A stretch of 64,000 nucleotides of DNA from the NCBI GenBank assembly GCA_003991915.1, contig RQTK01000032.1, forward strand, positions 795,009 through 859,008, written 5' to 3'. The notes below the pieces were generated by a model. The model did not search any database, was not told the origin of the DNA, and saw only the letters and a list, made by a program, of their open reading frames with translations. This document shows, piece after piece, positions 54,258 through 64,000 of the stretch (position 1 is the stretch's first letter; every line of letters begins with the position of its first letter). Origin of the DNA: Elysia chlorotica. Lineage: Eukaryota; Mollusca; Gastropoda; Plakobranchidae. Made by a program: the position numbers and the translations under genes.

Positions 54258-55301
54258 AGTGCGGTAGACTAAAAAACTGAAGACGTCTTCTATTAGAATA
54301 TATGAAAATCCGTTTGGTTCAGTATTTCGGAAAAAAATTATGACAGATACATTTGAACGTGTCCTTGTTTTCTTTAATGGTTAAAAGAACTGCCATAATA
54401 GTATGCCTAATAGATCTCAAGAAAACTCTTTTTTGAAACTTCACAACCATATGTTGCATTGTTATGTTTCCAGTAGAATAATGCGATTTAATATCAGCGT
54501 GGTCGTGTCAAGAATTTAATGCACTGGTGAATTTGCGATTTTCTTTGGGCTTCATAATACATAGTCAAAGACCTAATCACTCTATGAGACCATTATCAAA
54601 CGTTCTCAAACACTGTAGCACAGTATGAGGCTTTTGTCTTTCTATACGCGTTATATCATTCTCCTCGCAGATGTTTGATCCAGTGGCCTGTAATATCGCA
54701 TCCCTAGTTACCCACATCAGGGCGTTATTACTTGCTTCCTGATTCCAGAACTGTGTTTACTTTCCACTCGCTGCCTCCAGATTCACGTAATAAGGTAATA
54801 AATCAAGACAAGAATAGAGAGTCATTACCTGCCAGGCGAGTTGGGAGAGGATCAATAGCAAAGACATAGCGGTAATCTCTCCTCAGTGTTTGGGCTTTAA
54901 GCCTCTTTCTCTGAAGATATAGACGTTGCTTGAACCTCTGGAGATTTGGAAGAATATTTTTCCCGGTGTGAGTGACACCAAGATGAAGAAATCCGATCAG
55001 ACATTTTGTTTTGTCAGCACTGAGATAACCCCTTCTTGATAAGACGTTGGGATCAGATTCTACACGCATCATTTTCATTTTATTCAAATTCAACTTATAC
55101 TCCGTTTTAGCACCAATAATATATTTTGTCAAGGTGAAATTATATCCGATGCATATGCTTTAAACGTTCAAAGAAGTGTTAATAAAAATGTTTACTAGAA
55201 CAGATATCTATTGGCTTTTCTTGTTTGTAATATTTTCAGAGAAGATATTAGAAAAAGACAACAGGAGATCGAAGGGATTTCAAACGCATAGATTGAGAAA
55301 A
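54258..55301. other. Intergenic stretch, nothing recognised
   Basis: Mixed AT-rich DNA. A 109-codon minus-strand frame (55132-54803) is basic and crosses a slightly GC-richer patch, but I see no domain motif and do not call it a gene. Confidence 0.45.
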
Positions 55302-55324
55302 AGAGAAAGAGAAAGACAGACAGA

Positions 55325-55359
<35 letters not shown>

Positions 55360-55366
55360 GGGGGGG
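55302..55366. repeat. (GA)n followed by an 18-nt G run
   Basis: GA/GACA units to 55348, then G at 55349-55366. The GA to G switch keeps the strand purine-only. Confidence 0.95.
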
Positions 55367-56299
55367 AGAAAAGAGAAACAAGAGAAATTAATTTATTGGA
55401 GGTGGGCTAGATAGATCGAGAGATAGCAACAACAAAAAAGAGATATTAAATTATAAATGTTGTGTTGATTATCACCCTTTGCCCGAAAATAATTAATTTT
55501 TTTCTTCCTTGGAAACATCAGCCTTTAGCTGATCAGGGAATTTTTTACGCTTTTTTCTCCTTTCTATGATCACTTGTAGAGCCGTGCAATTTATTTCCAC
55601 TCGCTTTAATAAAATACCGCCTTTGGTACAGCTATAAATCACTTCGGTTCTTTTTTATACTTCAAATCTTCAAATTTATTATGTAAAACTGAAAAAAAAA
55701 CCTGATCCCATTTGATGTCCTTAAAGTAAACTTTAAAAACCTATTTTTTATGTTCATTATTACAAATGTGTGTGTGCATTTTATTCAACCAAAATTATTT
55801 GCCTACAACTTGTTTAAATGTATACACAAAGCGATACTTTCGTATTTTCCTAAATCAATATAGAACGTTATAGCACCTCTAAAATAAGACGGCTGTAATC
55901 ATACCCAAACACAACCATATAGATCGCCAAATCTGTCACAAGAGCACTTAATATGCCATTGAGTATTGTTGAAATATAGTTTATTGAAGGACATGTTGTG
56001 TAAGTTATAACTATTTCATAGATCGTCTACTTTCTTTAGAGATGAATGTTTAGATGAAATAATGAATAACATTGATTGATGTGAACACTAATCTCGCCGG
56101 TGACTGGACGTTGCCAGAGGCCTCACCCTCACCCTTGTTTAGGTTAAAAATGCGTTACTCATCACTTACTGCTTCTTAAATATCAAGTTCTTGACTTGGT
56201 GTGATAACAATTCTCGGACTCAAGTCGTTTCTCATATGCATAATTAACAATACAATCACAGTTTTAATTGTTCGGCCCTTAATTGAATTAAAATATCTA
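55367..56299. other. Intergenic stretch, nothing recognised
   Basis: AT-rich unique DNA up to the left end of the MITE-like element. Confidence 0.55.
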
Positions 56300-56512
56300 G
56301 GGGGAAAACGACGGTAGTCACAAAAAATCATTTTTCATTGCCCTATTACCCCCCATGCTAAAGACTGTTACTATATAACTAACTTTGTCTAAAATGAAAG
56401 TAGTCCTTTAATATAAAGGTCTTTTAAAACAGCATCATGAGACAGAAACTTTGAAACTTTAAAATTTGATTTCCTCAAAACGTAGAATCTGTGACTACCG
56501 TCGTTTTCCCCC
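56300..56512. mobile_element. MITE-like element, 213 bp, 22-bp terminal inverted repeats
   Basis: The left terminus 56300-56321 (GGGGGAAAACGACGGTAGTC, then AC) is the exact reverse complement of the right terminus 56491-56512. The pairing stops sharply outside and inside these 22 bp, as expected for transposon termini. The AT-rich interior has no coding capacity, although a short frame begins inside the right part and runs out of the element. The flanks read ATATCTA and TGAGCT. A TA target-site duplication is possible on the left, but the right reads TG, so the superfamily is undetermined. Confidence 0.75.
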
Positions 56513-58174
56513 TGAGCTCTTCGATTATTTTCTAGTGTTGTCTGAGAGCGTATGTAAAGGATATTTAAACATTATTGTAAATTTCCACCATATTACACTT
56601 AAGTTTGCTTGTGCCGATATGCACGAATTTGTAAATATCGATATAGGAAAGAAGGTACAATGGTGCTGTAAACATTTTTTAATAACGACACCAGACTAAC
56701 GGTACTTTTTACCTTTTAAAAGTCCTCTAAGCTCGGGCTGTAATTTAATAGCACAAAGTACTTACTTCCGCTAAAGATTCCCAACGTTGGGTTGAATGTC
56801 TGGACTATTTGACACTTACCTTTAAGATCTTTAAGATAAGCATGAATTATTAAGTCGATCATTATCTCAGGAATTTATTATCATAGTCTTATTAGGACTA
56901 GGATATTATTTTCGAGTCTTATTATAAGGGTTTTTTATGCTTAGACTTGAGAGTTTGATTGGCTTATCAAAGAAATTGAAATCACTGTTCAGCATCCCTT
57001 CTAAAGAACATTAAGATCATGTTAAACCATGTTAAACCAAAAACGGACAAGTCCAGTCCTATATGTGGAGTGAGCTTGCCCCTTCCTTTTTATAACAATA
57101 TCTTCATCTCTTCTAACCGACTCAGACTGGGCCAACACCATGGCCTGAAAACATGCACTCACTGTTGTGTCTAGAAAAAAACATTGATTTCAGATGGATA
57201 CTTTTATATCATCTGTGAATGATATGCAAAGTCGGATCTATGATGCAACTAATTTTTTTTATTATTATTTTTGGGGGGGGGGGGGGGTGTTTGGTTAGTA
57301 TATCTAAATATCTTTTAAGAATGCTTGGAATTACTGCGTATAGAATTTGCTAGATGGCGCCAGTTCTATCTCCATTGCTCTCAAAAACAATGGATAGCAA
57401 CTCGAAATCCAAGGCGTTTTGTTGGATCATGAGTCGTGACCTTCTCTGCTTCTTTGTAATGTCTGGAGACACCTCAAATGTCGACACCTCGTGGAACTAC
57501 ATTTGTTGAGAGTTACACGCTGGGTTCTAAAGCAAACGCTTTCTTCTGTGGCCAATACAAAAGATTGTCCTGAAGAAGTTACCTCGGGCAATCTCGGGTA
57601 AACTCTTGTTGCTCTTCAATGAATCGATCAATACTCTCAATTTCCATTGTCTTTATTATTGTCGTGGGCATCGTTAGTCAATTTGTTTTGATCTTTAAAG
57701 TCGAATGCAATCTTTCTTTTGACCACTTTCATACATAGTGATAATACCAAACTTGTTGATAAAAAAATATTCAGAGCATAAAATTAGTCGATAACGCTAG
57801 TCGTTGCTAGGAAAGCTAAAAAGTCGAGTATGAAGCTGACGACTTTCAAATTTAAAAATGTGGATGTTGTGCTCTTCAATTAATATAAAAGAGTTACTTT
57901 CAAGGCATTCCATCAGCAACCATCTATATCTAACAAAATAGTATCCGAAAACCCTGAATTATTTTACAGGATGTTACTTTTAAAATTGATCGAGGCTTGT
58001 AAGCAAGCTAATTTTTAAAAATATTTTAAATGGGCTTGATATAAATAATGGTTGAACTAAAGCTACACAATGTGTGCTATAAATAATAATATAGCACAAC
58101 TTTGGTACGACGATGTGCTTAGCTTTTAGAAATAGTATTATCGAATAGATGGCAAAAAGTAAGCTTTGCTAAGT
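56513..58174. other. Intergenic stretch with a complex island
   Basis: A 15-nt G run lies at 57273-57287. Positions 57340-57560 are GC-richer and contain inverted SOX-type words TCCATTG (57371-57377) and CAATGGA (57388-57394). Everything else is AT-rich and unique. Confidence 0.45.
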
Positions 58175-58285
58175 TTTACATCCCTTAGGTTTCCCGAATA
58201 GCTCTTTGCGGAGACGAGTCTTCGAACTGTTGATCTTCCTTTCTCTGTTCAAAGCATTAACCAACTGAGAACCCGGTTCTCCCGG
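58175..58285 (-). mobile_element. tRNA-derived SINE, family C
   Basis: On the minus strand TCTCAGTTGGTTAATGCTTT (A-box side, at about 58250-58269), then a B box CAGTTCGAAGACTC (58216-58229), then TCCGCAAAGAGCTATTCGGG and AAACCTAAGGGATGTAAAAC. The last two blocks match the 45.4-kb copy and, more weakly, the 46.5-kb copy. The region to the right (58290-58560) is GC-richer unique sequence. Confidence 0.7.
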
Positions 58286-58289
58286 AATA

Positions 58290-60018
58290 AAAAGCAGTTG
58301 CCATTGACGATATTTGAGAAGGCATCGACCGAAGGCACTGGCCAGTAACACTTTTTTTCCCGTACCCCAGTCCGTGATCGTGCTCTCCTCGGTGTGCGCT
58401 TAGCCCCACACAAGGACGTGCTTTTTTCAATGAGGGTAAAATCTCGGTGTCTGTCTGGGGCTGTCTGAATCGAAGCGCACAGAATGTAGTTCATGACGCG
58501 AGGAAAGTCTTTCTGGTCAGACCCTTGACCAGGGCTATGGTGCGTTGAGCTGCCCCGCACTGATGCCAAGACTCTTAACCTTAATGACCAAAAAAAGAAG
58601 TTCGTGTTTCACAAAAGTCAATTGGGTTACCCTCCAAAATCCCAATAGTAAGATCGGTAAGACAGCATAAACATTGACTAGTGGAAGGAGTAAATGATAC
58701 GTTTTAAAATGAAATAAACATCCTATGTATTTATTGTATCTTTTTTTAACTCTTTGCAAACTTCCTACCTTTTTATGTTTTACCCAATAGATTGACCAGT
58801 GGCTATTGTTGCCATAACGCTATATAACCTCTCTCCTCTTCACAATTTTGATAAGCGTAAGAGGGTCTTTGGAGCATAAATATTCTCTTCATTAGAGGAA
58901 GGTATTTTGCGACTTCAAGACAAGTAACTGTAACAAAAATACCCAGTAACCCTCTGGTTAATCTTTTACGGAACGTAATTTCTCTCTTGTTTTTGTCCCG
59001 CAAAGCTCTTAAAATATCTATGTCTACACCTACACTAATTCCTTACTTAGCGCATTGGCTTGGATTTGAGTGTAGTCTACACATTGCCTGTGATGTTGGT
59101 TAGGAATAGATTAATACAATGAGGGTGAGTCTACCTCCTAGACTATTTGAACAACCATACTCCGGACAAAACGATCACATTATGGTCTTCATCCCAAAAA
59201 GTCGCAGTCGCACATTTCTTATCTATTTGTTATTGTCCGCTGGCTCCAAACGACTACGATAATCTTTTCTTTTCCTCCTCTTCTTACAAAATCCTTGCTT
59301 TATTTCCTTTCGCCAATAAAAGTTGAATTTCCGTGTCCATACCAGTAGCTTCCCCTTAGTTTGCTCCCCGACTGGTTCTGATAGTGGAAGTCGTGGCTTG
59401 TTGCCAGCGCTCTAAACGCCCTAACGTCCTAGATGAATGAGAAAATGAATGGACATTGATTTTGATGAGAGAAATTATAGCAGAGACACAGTCCGTCTCT
59501 CCCGGTCCCTGATCTCCTCGTCAAGGTTTTCCTTTAGTCTTTTTTCGCTTTGTCTTGTTATTTGTTTGTGTAATACCAAATACTATGATTATTCACAGAC
59601 AAAATTCATTTATGCTTTCCTTTTCTCTTCTCAGTATCTCTATCTCTGTCTCTTTCTGCGTCTCTGTCTCTTTATTTTTATCTTTAATTATCTTCCTTTC
59701 CTTCTGTTCGTTTCTGGCTCTATATTATTTTCCCATTAGACTCATTTTCTTTTTCTTTTAGTACTTTTCTTGTAATTTTGATCGTTTTTACTTTATTCAA
59801 TCGTGCACATTACCATTCGTCATTATTTCGTTTAAAATCACAGGTTGGTTACGTTTTCTCTTTGCTTTTGTTTAGGTTTTTGTTTTTATTTTCAGATCGT
59901 GTATTTATTTTCTGTTATATCTTTAATTCACTGATTAAACAAAATTAATAGTTGAAAATTTTTAACTGTACATTTTCAACCACTCGGCTGTCATAAATAA
60001 AAACAACGATAAATAAAA

Positions 60019-60023
<5 letters not shown>
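58290..60023. other. Intergenic stretch, nothing recognised
   Basis: Positions 58290-58560 are GC-richer, with an open minus-strand frame (58569-58249) that starts in unique DNA and ends in the SINE. I do not recognise its product. The rest is AT-rich and, from 59500, T-rich. Confidence 0.5.
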
Positions 60024-60230
<207 letters not shown>

Positions 60231-60650
60231 ATCTCTCTATTTATGTCTATCTCCCTCTTTTCTTTCTCTCTTCCTCTTTCGATGCCACATTTTTTGTGAC
60301 TTTTTTTTTTCCTTTAAAAATAGCTGCTACTTCAATTTTGTTGCTCTTGAACTTTGTTCTCTTATACTTATTTCGTCTGCCTCTCCAATCTCGTTACTTG
60401 AGTTCCTTATACTTCTAGCTCCCTATTTTTATTCGTTTTTCTCCGCTCTTTTACTTTTGTGGATGTTTGAGGACTCTACTTTATCTTTGAATCATCAAAG
60501 ATTGTGTCTCCATTACAGTTCACACCTCTCATTTACAATGCTCTTATTACTTTAATAAGAATAGACTACATATTTTTAACTGCTATTTTTTATCCCCAAC
60601 AGCCTGTTTATTGTCCAACCAAAATATGCCTTTGTTTAAATTAGGTAGCA
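60231..60650. other. Intergenic, T-rich
   Basis: Pyrimidine-biased unique DNA with no gene recognised. Confidence 0.55.
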
Positions 60651-60750
60651 GCGATGACTCAGTAGCTTAATGCTTGGATTGGCGGACAGGAGGTGTGCGG
60701 TCTGGATCTTAACTTGTTCCACGTCTTAATATTGTGGACGTAAATCTTAC
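60651..60750 (+). mobile_element. SINE family C-like copy, decayed
   Basis: GATGACTCAGTAGCTTAATG (60653-60672) is A-box-like. GGCGGACAGGAGGTGTGCGG and TCTGGATCTT correspond to the CAGCAGGAGGTCCGCC..TCGAATCTC block of the 46.3-kb copy, with a damaged B box. GTGGACGTAAATCTTACC follows, as in the family's distal block. Confidence 0.55.
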
Positions 60751-63174
60751 CAGATTCAACTCATCTAATTTTTTTAAATCAACGTGATTTCGACCTTATC
60801 ATAAACAATTTATTTTTCCCCTCTATCTGTTACATGGTCGATGTTCAGGGAATCGTAGTCTTTCGAAAATTATCTTTTCTTCTTTTATTTACATGTACAT
60901 GTATATATGAACAACTCATTAATAAAATAAAGAAGACTGAATTTTTAATGAATATTTATTAACAACATCGATGAAAAAGAATAAAAAATAAAATTGGTAC
61001 AATATCTATCAGAGAGAAGAAATATGCAGGCGAAGAGGTTTTATCACATGACATAATTATCTTCAATTTTTTTTCTGGCATCTAAAGCCAATCCTAAGAA
61101 GCAGCTTGTATACATAAGCAGTCTAACGCAGTTGTATTATACAATAAACTGACAACATAACACAAAAGCTAATAAGTTTCAAAAGAATTCATCGTATGAC
61201 TCGCGTAGCAAAAAATATGCAGGTTTTTTAATAGTATTATAGAGTCCAACTTTTGGACGTTAAGCTTTTTTTAATCTGAATGAAATATATACTGAGTTTA
61301 ATATAAGTCTGTTCTTTCTCCTGTAGCCTTTTACTTTATCAAAACTAATGGGTTTCAAGCAAAAATGTATGTTTTACATTAACTAAGGATTGGCGGACTT
61401 TCATCCCTGTTCCGAGTTGACTGAACTACTCAACGAGTGTTTTCCTTTCTTCCACAGTTTTCAGAGAACTTACAGTTTTTATCGAGAAGGAAAATGAATT
61501 AAAATCTGAGAAAACATACTGAAATTATAATTCAGAAGAGGTAAAATCCTTTCCGTTCCAAAAATCACACGATAGCTACTCTTTGCATGCTAATGAAACT
61601 GAATACCGTTCCATGTCATTAGTTAAGCTATATTAAAGTATCCAATGACTGGTGTCTTTTTTCCTCACTGCTAATAAGGTAAGAAATCGTATTGACCAAT
61701 ATATTTTCGATACTGTTAATACAAATCACGCAGTTTTTATTTGATTTAATATTCAATGCGTGGTGCGTGGCCTATTCGGTTTCTTTGATCTCTCTTAATT
61801 TCACGTTAGATAGAAACCTTGCCAACGGCTCCAAGGAAAAACAGTGTACCAGGACACCTAAAAAGTATTTCTCCATTTGCAAAGAGTTCCATTCCAAAAT
61901 TTATTAAATCAAGTTTAATCTGTGTGTCTTTTGAGAAAAGGGTCAGTTTTCTTAAATTAAAGGAACATAACTAATTACTGCCATTAATTACAATAAAATT
62001 CGTTCATAGACGATGTTCAAAATGTGACCTGTCGGGGTCCTTTTGAAGACACTGACTTCATGTAAACCAGGTTTGCTGCGTTGTCTTTCTTTTTCATAAT
62101 AAAAAGTAAAGTTGTTCTGCGACATTATAGATTATATAAAGAGAGAAAAATATTAGTCTAAAGCATGCAGCAAGCGTATAATAAAAAAGCGCATTAATTA
62201 TGACTTTCTGAGGCAAAACAATATAGAGGAAAATTACAGACAACATGCATAGTGCAAAACGACACTTAACTGTATTTATATAAAGCGTAATGTAGAAAAC
62301 AAAAGATATTCTAGAGCAATAACATCTTAAAGTTAAAGATAATTCATTTTCAATTGTTTCCAATTCTATTCAGGATTGATAGTGCTATAATAAACGTTAC
62401 GTAAGATAAGAATTTTTTTTTTAGCATACCTTGAAGAGCTTGCAATATGATAAAGTCTATGTTGGCACTAAAATGTGCCTATATTGTATTTGTCGCCTAT
62501 TCATAACACTGATTTGGGAAAGAAAAACACAACAATTGTCTTATTAGCATCTAAAAACTAGAAATTTACTAAACTCATGCGAAAATGGCAGCAATGTGTG
62601 TTTTAACTTAAAAACCATATTTTCGCTTCTCATAAAGCATACCGAAGCAAAAGAATATGAGCCTAAAAATTAGTAAATCCCTATTGTAATGTATTGTTTC
62701 TATTTGTGTTACTGTAAGCTTTTAGCTCTCTATTGCTTAGAGCATTTTTTCTATTTTTATAACATATTAAATGTATTATTTCGAGTATTGTGCCCAAAAC
62801 TCACACATGAGTTTATGAGGCTCAAACGGTGATAAAAAATCAAAGAAAAATTGTCAAGCGTTAGCAAAAAGCCAAATGTTTAGAAAATAATTTGTATGAC
62901 CCAATAATAACGATATTGTTTTTTAATATATGTGGAGTATTGTCGTGTGGCATATTATTTAAACACAAAAACATCAGTCATTAAGTCCTATGAATTATAA
63001 AAATGCATTTTTTATTAATTCGCATCTTAACCATTGAGTATCGTTTGTATGGAGAGTATTGTGTACTTTTGTTTTTTCGGATAAAATTAATCATTGGATT
63101 TAGTTTGATGGCTTATATTGCGTTGGTATATATTATATAATATCGTATACTAATAATGAGACATGTATGGGGCC
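60751..63174. other. Intergenic stretch, nothing recognised
   Basis: AT-rich unique DNA with no microsatellites. GGACGTTAAGC at about 61256-61266 resembles a SINE tail but is too short to call. Confidence 0.5.
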
Positions 63175-63250
63175 TACCAGATAGAGGCACCACCTGAGAT
63201 CCAATCCTCGAACATTTTGCTCGCTAGGCAATAGCTCTACGGGCGTAACT
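63175..63250 (-). mobile_element. Possible decayed tRNA-like SINE head
   Basis: On the minus strand CCCGTAGAGCTATTGCCTAG, then CAAAATGTTCGAGGATTGGA and TCTCAGG, resembles an A and B box arrangement with several mismatches. It is weaker than the other copies. Confidence 0.35.
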
Positions 63251-64000
63251 ATTCAGATCTAGTTTATCTTAATATGATTAAATGACTTCTTTGGATAGAA
63301 TGGTTACACAGTATGGATGATAATTATAGTTAATCACCTCCCATTTAGGAGCAGGTAGTACGACTGTGAAAGTTAAGTAATAATTAATGAAACGTGTACC
63401 TTCACAAGGTGTATATTGGTGAACTTGGAACGAGCATTTTATTATAGAATTCCCTTTTTGCTCTAAACCTATCTTGTAACAAAACATAAACTATATTAAT
63501 GAAAATAATCATTATTTTAGTACGATTTCGCAGTATTTACATCTAGTTTATCTGTAGTAGAAATTGTAATCATTTGACTATTCCCCACAAAAATAAAAAT
63601 ATATTAGGAATAGGATAGTCATGATCTAAAAATATAAATGAGTATAAACACAAATTAAGATATTACAACATTTCAATTACTATGTCAAAGTTATTAGTTA
63701 ACAAAAATTAGCAGTAAAATGAACATTGAACACTTAAATAAAGAAACCATAATGAACACATTGAAGTACTTAAGTAAACTTGAAGTTAATCTCTCGTGAT
63801 AATCAAAATTAAAAAAAAAAATCAAAAATAAAATATAAGCTTCAACATAGTTGATGTGCAAATATATCTCGACTTAGTTTAAATATAATTTTTTTCAGAA
63901 AATAGTTTTATAAGTATTGATAAAATAATTTGCTCAAAAGAGTGTCAATTTACAATAAAATTATATTTATGGATAAAAAAAAGTTCATCTCAGAACAGCA
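63251..64000. other. Intergenic, very AT-rich
   Basis: No repeat, RNA or gene is visible to the window edge. Confidence 0.55.

Noticed and set aside
58249..58569. 106-codon minus-strand ORF
   Set aside because: It is partly inside the SINE head, has no recognisable domain, and its GC-richer composition alone lengthens the frame.
61250..61275. SINE family A tail (TTTTGGACGTTAAGC)
   Set aside because: About 12 bp of similarity only, with no GGGGCCC block upstream.

Overview
This window reads as intergenic, repeat-rich DNA from an animal nuclear genome. The background is AT-rich. No open reading frame looks like a conserved protein, there are no operon-like gene trains, and no rRNA or intact tRNA gene was found. 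Two things point to an invertebrate: very dense long microsatellites ((GA/TC)n, (GATA/TATC)n, (GACA/TCTG)n) and several families of tRNA-derived SINEs. A lophotrochozoan, possibly a gastropod mollusc, is my best guess. That guess rests on general style and not on a diagnostic gene.

Layout. 1-8.5 kb: a (TGA)n tract, a (TTG)n tract, a long (GA)n tract, three (GATA/TATC)n arrays with short flanking duplications, one nearly full-length SINE (family A) and a 51-bp tandem pair. 8.5-24 kb: SINE-A fragments facing each other near 11 kb, a 115-bp tandem pair, a diverged ~300-bp dispersed repeat present twice (near 14 and 17 kb), many GA/GATA/GACA tracts, and about 0.6 kb of degenerate trinucleotide DNA at 23 kb. 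24-38 kb: few microsatellites, with a 332-bp almost identical tandem duplication at 30.4-31.06 kb, a tandem pair of another SINE (family B) at 31.6-32.3 kb, and several complex GC-richer islands. One of these islands carries two octamer motifs exactly 40 bp apart (36.7 kb). 38-51 kb: heavy TC/GA tracts, a 55-nt G run, a ~134-bp (CAGA)n array and SINE family C copies. 51-64 kb: more SINE-C-like copies, a 46-bp tandem pair, a 140-bp perfect palindrome at 54.1 kb, a 213-bp element bounded by 22-bp perfect inverted repeats at 56.3-56.5 kb (probable MITE), long TC tracts at 60 kb, and AT-rich DNA with little visible structure to the end.

Nothing here works as a pathway. The most informative items are the palindrome, the MITE-like element, the SINE families (two of them in head-to-tail pairs), microsatellites that begin directly at SINE-like 3' ends, and islands that could be cis-regulatory elements of a gene outside the window. 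Almost all long ORFs in the window are translations of simple repeats (poly Ser-Leu, Arg-Glu, Ile-Tyr-Leu-Ser, Gly or Pro) and are not annotated as genes. All family assignments are by eye; no database search was possible.
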